Source: Burkholderiaceae bacterium
GTDB lineage: Bacteria; Pseudomonadota; Gammaproteobacteria; Burkholderiales; Burkholderiaceae_C
Direction: 5' to 3'
Assembly (NCBI GenBank): GCA_030123545.1
Contig: CP126124.1
Coordinates: 2,170,001-2,234,000, forward strand
DNA: 64,000 nucleotides
In this document: in pieces, positions 8,228 to 15,113 of the stretch
Layout of the letters: every line of letters begins with the position of its first letter
Position numbering within the stretch: the stretch's first letter is position 1
The notes under the pieces: generated by a model
What the model saw: only the letters and a program-made list of their open reading frames with translations
Told to the model about the DNA's origin: nothing
Databases searched by the model: none
Made by a program: the position numbers and the translations under genes

Positions 8228-8689
8228 TCAGGGGGTTCCGCCGTTCGTGCCATTCAGCGAACGACTGACCATGTTTTGCCATGCCCCGAACATCTGCCCC
8301 AGGCCACCTTCGGATCCGCCGTTACTGAGCGCGTGGTTGACACAGCCTATCATTTCGAACTGCGTCTGCAGCGCGACAGCCGCAAGCTCCTGCCAATATT
8401 GCGCGGCCTCCTGCATGTTTTCGCGCAACAGTGCCGTTTGAATCGACGCCAAGTCGGCCGGCGTGCAATCACCATGCAACCTCTGTTCCACGGCCTGGTG
8501 CCGTGCCGACGCCTGATGCGCAGCGGCCTGCTGGATCTTGCGCATCGCTTCGGAGCCGCGAAACATCGCGCTTGCGCTTTCCGTTGCCAGCGCAAGCTGC
8601 TTGCGGCCGAGGTCGGCGAACATACCCCAGGGCGAGGCTAGCGCCGCCGCTTCCGACGCCGAACCGATGCGTGAGATTTTGCTGTTCAT
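8228..8689 (-). CDS. Phasin-like (polyhydroxyalkanoate granule-associated) protein
   Basis: 153 aa, helical, no signal peptide. The pattern SPWGMFADLGRKQLALATE, then long amphipathic helices rich in Ala and Gln with YWQELAAVALQTQFEM, fits the phasin family that coats PHA granules. The start at 8689 (MNSKISRIGS) has an AAGGACC ribosome site six bases away. Family assignment rests on composition and helix pattern rather than on a catalytic motif, so other small helical proteins are possible. Confidence 0.65.
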   Translation of the reverse strand: MNSKISRIGSASEAAALASPWGMFADLGRKQLALATESASAMFRGSEAMRKIQQAAAHQASARHQAVEQRLHGDCTPADLASIQTALLRENMQEAAQYWQELAAVALQTQFEMIGCVNHALSNGGSEGGLGQMFGAWQNMVSRSLNGTNGGTP

Positions 8690-9381
8690 GGAAGGTCCTT
8701 TCCGAAAATACGTGTCGAGAAACACGTGCCGCAAGACCGCGATCCGGCCCTGCTCGCGGATGCTGCGTGCAAACCGCGCGCAAGCACCGGGGAGGGCAGC
8801 AAAGCGCCATCGACCTCCCGTTTCCGGCTCGCCGATGCCAAGACAAAGCCGGCGCCGTCGACCGTCGCTGGAATCCACCAAGGGCGCGGCGTCGCGGTAG
8901 TCCTCGACACCACGCCACAGGTCGTAGACGGACGCATTTCAGTATAGTTCCCGCCTCTTTGGGTGCGCGCAGCACCGAAATACCCATGGCCCCGGCACGA
9001 TGGTCAGCAGCAAATACCTGCAATTGCGTGCTGAGCTTCGTGGATATTCTTGTCCGGGCGAAGTCGTGGTGCATTGACCTCAGGCAACAAAGGCAGACCG
9101 CGGAGACTAGCGATCATGCAGGGTGGCTTCGCCTGACGCTTGGCTTAGTATTTTCATCTAATATTTAACATAATATACATTGTATGAAGTCAACCCCTGA
9201 CCAGGGTTGGCCCACGAACCGGCGCGCCTCCGCCGCAGCCCGCGCCACGCTTGGCGCTCGCTTCAAGGTGCTGGGCGCCAATACAGGCCTGTCCGTCGAG
9301 GCTGGTGCGTCAGGCCCGGGGGTTTCGGAGGTTTTACGGGTTGGCGCATCTACCCGCTGACTCAACCCGGTAGGTTTGGGC
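8690..9381. other. Long intergenic region with no convincing gene
   Basis: About 690 bases. Several frames are open but none has protein-like composition together with a ribosome site. The best small candidate is a 58-codon frame at 9184-9360 (plus), which follows an AT-rich stretch (9141-9183) but has no Shine-Dalgarno. The first 250 bases probably hold the phasin promoter. This could be a decayed gene or a regulatory spacer; I see no repeat or tRNA. Confidence 0.5.
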
Positions 9382-10041
9382 CTACCACTTGCCTTTGGGC
9401 TGCTTGGCGCGGATCGCCTGCGTGATCAGTTTGACAGCGTCCGGTCGATGGCCGCGCCGGGCGAAATCGATCGCGGTCAGTCCTTGCTGGTTCTTCAGTG
9501 TCGGGTCGGCCCCCTGGTCCAGCAGCAGATTGACGGTTGAGGACGTGCCGTAGAACGCCGCCATCATCAGTGGCGTCGTGCCGTTCGGCGACTCGGCGTC
9601 GATGTACGCGCTGTGATCGAGTAGCAGGCTCACGATCGCGTCATGGCCACCGGTGGCCGCATAGTGCAATGGCGTCCAGCCGGGTTTGTTGATGTCGGCC
9701 CCTTTGGCGATCAATTGCTGGACCATCGCGAGCTCGCCCTTGAGAGCGGCCATCATCAACGGGCTCTCGTCCTGCCGGTCCCGGGTTTCGACGTCGATTT
9801 TCGGCGTATCCAGCAGCGCCTGCGCGACCATCAACGAGCGCGCGCCGAGCGCCAGAAACAGCCCGCTCTTGCCTTGATCGTCCCGCGTGTTGGGATCGAA
9901 CCCGCGGGCGAGCAGCGCCTTCACCGCTTCGGCGTCGTCCTGCCGGACCGCCTGGAAGAAATCCTCGTATGCCCCTGCGTGTGCGGCAGAAACACCAATA
10001 AAAACAGCCAGGTACAGGATTTTCTTAAAGCTGATTGACAT
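9382..10041 (-). CDS. Exported ankyrin-repeat protein
   Basis: 219 aa. A signal peptide (KKILYLAVFIGVSAAHA) ends near residue 22, so the protein is periplasmic. It is followed by about five ankyrin repeats (for example GWTPLHYAATGGHDAIVSLLL and GTTPLMMAAFYG), ending in a basic tail. Ankyrin repeats mediate protein binding; periplasmic examples next to catalases are known, but no catalase is here, so the partner is unknown. The spacer upstream (10042-10106) is extremely AT-rich and contains TTGACT-N16-TCTTAT, a fair sigma-70 promoter. Confidence 0.88.
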   Translation of the reverse strand: MSISFKKILYLAVFIGVSAAHAGAYEDFFQAVRQDDAEAVKALLARGFDPNTRDDQGKSGLFLALGARSLMVAQALLDTPKIDVETRDRQDESPLMMAALKGELAMVQQLIAKGADINKPGWTPLHYAATGGHDAIVSLLLDHSAYIDAESPNGTTPLMMAAFYGTSSTVNLLLDQGADPTLKNQQGLTAIDFARRGHRPDAVKLITQAIRAKQPKGKW

Positions 10042-10106
10042 TTCACTTTAAGTAATTGATTATTGTTATATATCAATAAGATATGAATATAATTTAAAGT
10101 CAATTC

Positions 10107-10913
10107 TCATATATTGACTGTACTGAACAGGCGATCAAAATTCGTCGAGGTCGCCAACGCGATCTCTTCGATCGGCAGCCCCTTGATCACCGCCAGCTGA
10201 GCGGCGACCAGCGGTACGTACGACGGATTGTTCGTCTTGCCGCGATGCGGCACCGGCGCCAGATACGGGCTGTCGGTTTCGATCAGCAACCGGTCCAGAG
10301 GCACGAAAGCGGCCACGTCGCGCAGATCCTGCGCGTTCTTGAACGTCAGAATGCCCGAAAAGGAGACGTAAAAGCCCATGTCCAGCGCGGCGCGCGCGAC
10401 CTGCAGGGTCTCGGTGAAGCAGTGGAACACGCCGCCGGCGCTTCCCGGGGAGCCGTTTTCACCCTCCTCGCGCAGGATCGCCAGCGTGTCGTCCGACGCG
10501 CTGCGCGTGTGGATCACCAGCGGCCGGCGTGATTGCCTCGCCGCGCGGATATGGGTGCGAAAGCGCTGGCGTTGCCAGCCGAGGTCGGCCACGCCGCGCC
10601 CGCCTTTGCGTTCGTCCATCCGGTAGTAGTCGAGCCCGGTCTCCCCGATCGCGACGACCCGCGGCAGCGCGGCGCGCAGGGTCAAATCGGCCAGCGTAGG
10701 CTCGGTGACCCCTTCGTTGTCCGGGTGCACGCCGACCGTGGCCCAGAAGTTGTCGTGGCAGGTTGCAAGTTCGTGCACCGACTCGAATTCCTCCAGCGTG
10801 GTGCAGATGCAAAGCGCCCGATCGACGCTGGCTTCGGTCATCGCGCGGCGGATTTCGGCGAGCCGGTCGAGCAGTTCCGGAAACGCGAGATGGCAGTGCG
10901 AATCGGTGAACAA
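10107..10913 (-). CDS. tatD: TatD family metal-dependent hydrolase (YcfH-type)
   Basis: 268 aa TIM-barrel DNase or D-aminoacyl-tRNA deacylase-like enzyme. Metal-binding motifs appear in order: DSHCHL at the N-terminus, GETGLDYY (about residue 93), VIHTR, FHCFTE and ETDSPYLAP. It is the last gene of the mltG-tmk-holB-pilZ-tatD run on the minus strand, the place YcfH-type TatD genes usually occupy. It lies 71 bases beyond pilZ, so it is probably in the same transcript. Confidence 0.92.
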   Translation of the reverse strand: MFTDSHCHLAFPELLDRLAEIRRAMTEASVDRALCICTTLEEFESVHELATCHDNFWATVGVHPDNEGVTEPTLADLTLRAALPRVVAIGETGLDYYRMDERKGGRGVADLGWQRQRFRTHIRAARQSRRPLVIHTRSASDDTLAILREEGENGSPGSAGGVFHCFTETLQVARAALDMGFYVSFSGILTFKNAQDLRDVAAFVPLDRLLIETDSPYLAPVPHRGKTNNPSYVPLVAAQLAVIKGLPIEEIALATSTNFDRLFSTVNI

Positions 10914-10984
10914 GATCGGAATGAAAAGTGGCGAAAGCCGGCTACCCTGCTCCGCCGTCAGCTATCGGAAAAGGAGCAAACCGC

Positions 10985-11353
10985 TCAGACCGTCTGGGTC
11001 GGGCGGTCCGACATCAGCTGATCACCCAACATCTCCTCGATCTTCAGCTTCAGCAGCCGCGACTTCTCGTCGTGCGGAAAGCGCACGCCGACGCCCTGCG
11101 TGCGGTTGCCGGTCGGGCGCGCCGGCGTGACCCAGGCGACTTTGCCGGCGACCGGATAACGCTGCGGATCGTCCGGCAGCGACAGCAGCAGGTAGACGTC
11201 GTCGCCGAGCTTGTACTCGCGCGCGGTCGGTATGAAGATGCCGCCCTCGGCGAACAACGGGATGTAGGCCGCGTACAGCGCGGACTTCTCCTTGATCGCC
11301 AGCTGGATCACGCTGGGCCGCGCCGCGGCTGAGGAAGACGGGTTGACAGGCAT
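10985..11353 (-). CDS. pilZ: Type IV pilus PilZ-domain protein
   Basis: 122 aa single PilZ domain: IPLFAEGGIFIPT, LLLSLPDDPQRYPVAGKVAWVTP, then GVGVRF. In this gene neighbourhood (after holB and tmk) it corresponds to the PilZ needed for type IV pilus assembly in Pseudomonas and Xanthomonas. That branch lacks the RxxxR c-di-GMP motif at the N-terminus; none is seen here, so it probably does not bind c-di-GMP itself. It lies 15 bases after holB in the same operon. Confidence 0.9.
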   Translation of the reverse strand: MPVNPSSSAAARPSVIQLAIKEKSALYAAYIPLFAEGGIFIPTAREYKLGDDVYLLLSLPDDPQRYPVAGKVAWVTPARPTGNRTQGVGVRFPHDEKSRLLKLKIEEMLGDQLMSDRPTQTV

Positions 11354-11368
11354 TCTTGATACTCCCTG

Positions 11369-12388
11369 TCACGAGTTTAGTGCCTGACGTGCCTGGCTCA
11401 CAAGGTCATCCTGCAGCAGGCCCGGCTGCAGCGGGTGGTCGATATGGCGTGCGGTCTGCGCGAGCGCCTTCGCCCAGCCGGTCAGCGCGGCGACGCGGGC
11501 GGCAGAGAGATTCGGCAGATCGGCCGGCTCGAAGAACCGCGGCGCCGCGCCGACACTGCGCGCGAGCAGGTCGTGGCAGAGCTTCTGCAGCGCATCGACC
11601 GCTTGCGCCGGCGTCCAGTCGGCCATCACCCTTGCGTCGCCGCGAGCCAGCGCCTGCGGCCAGCGGGCCCAGGCCCGGCCGTCGAACCCGGATTGCAGCC
11701 GCGCCAGCGCTTCGTGCGGCCGGCCGCCGGCTGCGCGCAGCGCGGCGGCGCCCTGGGCCGGGTCCATCCCCTGTTGCTGCAACCAGGCAAGCGCGGCTGC
11801 CGGTTCCGGCCAGGTCATCGCGTGGCCGAGGCAGCGGCTGCGCACTGTCGGCAGCAGTGCGTGCGCGGCATGGCTGGCAAGGACGAAGCGGGTGTCGCCG
11901 GGGGGCTCCTCCAGCGTCTTCAACAGGGCATTGGCCGCGGTCGCGTTCATCCGCTCCGCCGGAACCACCAGCACCGCCTTGCCGCGGCCGCGCGCGCTGG
12001 TGCGCTGCGTGAATTCGATCGCACCGCGCATCGCGTCGATGCGGATCTCGCGGCTGGGCTTGCGCTTCTTGTTGTCGATCTCCGTCTGTTCCTTCTCGCC
12101 GAGCGGCCAGCCGAGTTCCAGCATCAGCGTCTCGGGCATCAGCACGCACAGGTCGGCGTGGGAGCGGACGTCGACCGCGTGACAACTCGCGCAACGGCCG
12201 CAGGCGCCCTCGGCGATGGGCTCGTCGCAAAGCCAGGCGCGCACCAGCGCCAGCCCGAGCGGATACTGACCGAGTCCGGACGGCCCGTGCAGCAGCCAGG
12301 CATGGCCGCGCTGCGCCAGCAGCAGCGCGAACTGCTGTTGCAGCCACGGCGCGCTTGCGATATCGGCGCGGGCGTCGGAATCGCTCAT
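11369..12388 (-). CDS. holB: DNA polymerase III subunit delta'
   Basis: 339 aa clamp-loader subunit. The AAA+ fold is visible: a P-loop-like GPSGLGQYPLG (not catalytic in delta'), a zinc module CGRCASCH, the KPSREIRIDAMR segment, and the SRC-region equivalent LLKTLEEPPGDTRFVL followed by LPTVRSRC. The start at 12388 makes an ATGA overlap with the upstream tmk stop; the frame is open further but that part is antisense-like. Position between tmk and pilZ is standard. Confidence 0.93.
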   Translation of the reverse strand: MSDSDARADIASAPWLQQQFALLLAQRGHAWLLHGPSGLGQYPLGLALVRAWLCDEPIAEGACGRCASCHAVDVRSHADLCVLMPETLMLELGWPLGEKEQTEIDNKKRKPSREIRIDAMRGAIEFTQRTSARGRGKAVLVVPAERMNATAANALLKTLEEPPGDTRFVLASHAAHALLPTVRSRCLGHAMTWPEPAAALAWLQQQGMDPAQGAAALRAAGGRPHEALARLQSGFDGRAWARWPQALARGDARVMADWTPAQAVDALQKLCHDLLARSVGAAPRFFEPADLPNLSAARVAALTGWAKALAQTARHIDHPLQPGLLQDDLVSQARQALNS

Positions 12389-13050
12389 CGCGGGGCCTCG
12401 CCGGCAACGTCGCCGAGTTCGCCGCGACGCCGCAGCAGATCGACGATCTGGCGCCAGACCGCGTCCGGCGCACCGGAGGCGTCTATGCGGACGATGCGCT
12501 GCGGCGCTTCTGCCGCGCGCTCGGCGTAGCCGTCGCGCACGCGCCGGAAGAATTCGAGCGGCTGGCCCTCGAACCGGTCCGGCGCGCGCGCGAGCGACAG
12601 GCGCTCGGCGGCCAACTCGGGCGCCAGGTCGAACCACAGGGTCAGATCCGGCTCAAGCATCAAATCGGGTTCAAGCCCAGGCAGGTTTTGCACCCATTGC
12701 TCCATAATCGATAGCACGCGCCGATCGAAGCCGCGCCCGCCGCCCTGGTACGCAAAGCTGGCATCGGTGAAGCGGTCGCACAGCACGACCTCGCCGCGCT
12801 CGAGCGCGGGCGCGATCACCTGCAGCAGATGGTCGCGCCGCGCCGCGAACATCAGCAGCGCTTCGGTCAGCGGGTCCATCGCGTCGCAGAGCACCAGCGT
12901 GCGCAGCTTCTCCGCCAGCGGCGTGCCGCCGGGCTCGCGCGTGCGGGTGACCGTCCGGCCGCGCGCGCGGAACGCGTCGGCGAGCGCATCGAGGTGCGTC
13001 GACTTGCCGGCGCCGTCGATGCCTTCGAGCGTGATGAACAGGCCGTGCAT
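12385..13050 (-). CDS. tmk: Thymidylate kinase
   Basis: 221 aa, phosphorylates dTMP to dTDP. The P-loop is GIDGAGKST, the dTMP site includes REPGGTPLAE, DRF follows near residue 92, and the LID region is rich in Arg and Gly (YQGGGRGFD). A six-residue tandem duplication, LEPDLM then LEPDLT, precedes the LWFDL strand (units at 12658-12675 and 12640-12657). It overlaps holB by four bases and lies three bases after mltG. Confidence 0.95.
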   Translation of the reverse strand: MHGLFITLEGIDGAGKSTHLDALADAFRARGRTVTRTREPGGTPLAEKLRTLVLCDAMDPLTEALLMFAARRDHLLQVIAPALERGEVVLCDRFTDASFAYQGGGRGFDRRVLSIMEQWVQNLPGLEPDLMLEPDLTLWFDLAPELAAERLSLARAPDRFEGQPLEFFRRVRDGYAERAAEAPQRIVRIDASGAPDAVWRQIVDLLRRRGELGDVAGEAPR

Positions 13051-13053
13051 TCT

Positions 13054-14103
13054 CTACCGGGCCTGGCTCGCGGGACGTTGGAACGTATCCACCGCGCGGT
13101 TGTGCTCGTCGAGCGAGTCGCTGAACTCGCTGGAGCCGTCGCCGCGAGCGACGAAATACAGTGCGCTCGTCGTGGCCGGATGCAGCGCGGCCTGTAGCGA
13201 CGCCGCGCTGGGCATCGCGATCGGCGTCGGCGGCAGCCCGGGTCGCAGATAGGTGTTCCACGGCGTATCGGTCTGCAGATCCTGTTTGCGCAGCTTGCCG
13301 TCGAAGCGGTCGCCGAGCCCGTAGATCACGGTCGGGTCGGTCTGCAGCAGCATGCCCTTGCGCAACCGGTTGCAGAACACCGCGGCGACCATCGCGCGGT
13401 CGCTGGCGCGGCCGGTTTCCTTCTCGACGATGCTCGCGAGGATCAGCGCCTGCTCGGGCGTGGCCAGCGGCAGACCGCTCGCGCGCTTCGCCCAGGCGGC
13501 GGCAAGCTGCGCATCCATCAGCCGCATCGCGCGCCGCAGCACGTTCAGGTCGCTGCTGCCCTTCGGATAGCTGTAGGTGTCCGGATAAAACCGCCCTTCC
13601 GGGCTGAGGCCGGGCCGGCCCAGGGCCGTCATCACGGCGTCGTCGGCTAGCGCCAGCGTGTCGGGGCGCAGATGGTCACCCTTGTCGAGCGCTTCGCGGA
13701 ACTGCCGGAACGTCCAGCCCGCGACCAGCGTGACCGTGCTCATATCCGGCTCGGTGCGCACCAGCATTTCGAGCAGGTTGCGCGGCGTCGCGCCCGGGTC
13801 GATTTCGTAGCTGCCGGCCTTGATGCTGCGCGAGCGGCCGGACAGGCGAAACCACCAGAACAGCGCGCGCGGGTCGATCCGCGCGCCGGCGTCGGCGATC
13901 GCCTGCGCGACCCCGCGCGGCGTGGTGCCCGGCGCGATGAACAGATCCAGCCCCGCGGCGTGCGGCGGAATGCGCGTCCTGTCCAGCGGCACCGGGTGAT
14001 TCAGCCACCACAGCGCGCCGCCGACGCCCAATGCGAGCAGCAACACGAGCCCCGATAACAGCCGACGCACAGCCCCACCATCTGCAGGAAATCCGACCGG
14101 CAT
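13054..14103 (-). CDS. mltG: Endolytic peptidoglycan transglycosylase MltG
   Basis: About 349 aa inner-membrane protein that cuts nascent glycan strands and sets their length. One N-terminal membrane helix (LLSGLVLLLALGVGGALWWL), a LysM-like region with APGTTPRGVAQAIADAG, then the YceG domain. The catalytic glutamate is in LASIVEKETG, followed by RLRKGMLLQTDPTVIYGLG. The ATG at 14103 has no clear ribosome site; the GTG at 14070 (VRRLLSG) is an alternative start directly before the membrane helix. First gene of the minus-strand block with tmk, and divergent from ygfZ. Confidence 0.93.
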   Translation of the reverse strand: MPVGFPADGGAVRRLLSGLVLLLALGVGGALWWLNHPVPLDRTRIPPHAAGLDLFIAPGTTPRGVAQAIADAGARIDPRALFWWFRLSGRSRSIKAGSYEIDPGATPRNLLEMLVRTEPDMSTVTLVAGWTFRQFREALDKGDHLRPDTLALADDAVMTALGRPGLSPEGRFYPDTYSYPKGSSDLNVLRRAMRLMDAQLAAAWAKRASGLPLATPEQALILASIVEKETGRASDRAMVAAVFCNRLRKGMLLQTDPTVIYGLGDRFDGKLRKQDLQTDTPWNTYLRPGLPPTPIAMPSAASLQAALHPATTSALYFVARGDGSSEFSDSLDEHNRAVDTFQRPASQAR

Positions 14104-14111
14104 GATAATTC

Positions 14112-15086
14112 ATGCCGATGAGCGCTGCCCCTCTCTCTTCTGTCCGTCCTGGCACTGTTGCCGAGGCGCCGGACGCGCTTTTGAGCGGCATCGCGCCGCT
14201 GCCGCAACTGGGCGTGATCAGCGTGCAGGGCGACGACGGACCGAAGTTCCTGCACGGTCTGCTGAGCCAGGATTTTCTGCAGCTCGACGCAACGCACGCT
14301 CGGTTGGCGGCGCTGTGCTCGGCAAAGGGGCGCATGCAGGCAAGCTTCATCGCGCTGCGCCGTGGCGCTGATGAGATTCTGCTGGTCTGCAGTCGCGACC
14401 TGCTGCCTGCCACCTTGAAGCGGCTGGCGATGTTCGTGCTCCGCGCGAAGGTCCGATTGAGCGACGCGAGCGATGCGTATGCGCTGTTCGGGATTGTCGG
14501 TGATGCTATCGATAGCAGAGCAAACGAATTAGGAGAACCCTGGGCTGTAGCCGCTTTTGGCGATGCGCTACGGGTCACGCTGTACCCGGCGGACGGACGG
14601 CCGCGCGCATTGTGGATCGCGCCCGCCGGCGCCGCTGCGCCGCCCGGTGCGGCACTCGGCGCCGGGCTCTGGGACTGGGGCGAGGTGCGCAGCGGTGTCG
14701 CCACGCTGACCGCGGCTGTGGTCGATACGTTCGTGCCGCAGATGCTGAACTACGAATCGGTCGGCGGCGTCAACTTCCACAAGGGCTGCTATCCGGGCCA
14801 AGAAGTGGTCGCGCGCAGCCAGTTCCGCGGCACGCTCAAGCGCCGCGCCCATCTCGCCCATTGCGAGCGGCTGCTCTTGGCCGGCGAGGAACTGTTCCAC
14901 GACAGCGATCCATCGCAGCCGTGCGGACGGGTCGCGCAGGCGGCGCCGGCACCGCTGGGCGGGTGCGATGCGATCGTGTCGGTTCAGGTGCAGGCGGCTG
15001 CGTCCGGCGCGATTCGCGCGGGTGCGTCGGACGGCGCTCCACTCACGCTGCTGCCGCTGCCGTATCCGCTGCTGCAGGACGTCTAG
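14112..15086 (+). CDS. ygfZ: Folate-binding protein YgfZ (tRNA modification / Fe-S maintenance)
   Basis: 324 aa GcvT-like protein needed for activity of Fe-S enzymes such as MiaB. The family signature KGCYPGQEVVAR is present (about residue 217), preceded by FVPQMLNYESVGGVNFHKG. It starts with GVISVQGDDGPKFLHGLLSQD, the usual N-terminal strand. ATG codons at 14112 and 14118 are both possible. A GATAAT box at 14104-14109 would place the transcript start at about 14118, so the second could be read leaderless. The perfect palindrome GCTATCGATAGC lies inside the gene at 14505-14516. Confidence 0.93.
   Translation: MPMSAAPLSSVRPGTVAEAPDALLSGIAPLPQLGVISVQGDDGPKFLHGLLSQDFLQLDATHARLAALCSAKGRMQASFIALRRGADEILLVCSRDLLPATLKRLAMFVLRAKVRLSDASDAYALFGIVGDAIDSRANELGEPWAVAAFGDALRVTLYPADGRPRALWIAPAGAAAPPGAALGAGLWDWGEVRSGVATLTAAVVDTFVPQMLNYESVGGVNFHKGCYPGQEVVARSQFRGTLKRRAHLAHCERLLLAGEELFHDSDPSQPCGRVAQAAPAPLGGCDAIVSVQVQAAASGAIRAGASDGAPLTLLPLPYPLLQDV
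14505..14516. repeat. GCTATCGATAGC copy of the dispersed GCTAT/ATAGC motif (in ygfZ)
   Basis: Perfect 12-base palindrome followed by an A-rich stretch, read in frame as part of GDAIDSRANEL, in a weakly conserved loop. Confidence 0.7.
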
Positions 15087-15113
15087 GGTCGGGGCTCGCG
15101 CAAGCTGCCGACA

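Noticed and set aside
8431..9168. 245-codon plus-strand frame across the phasin gene and spacer
   Set aside because: Arg/Pro/Ser-rich, antisense to the phasin gene for part of its length, no motif.
9184..9360. 58-codon plus-strand frame after an AT-rich stretch
   Set aside because: No Shine-Dalgarno and Ala/Gly/Arg composition like random GC-rich translation; kept only as a remark in the gap entry.
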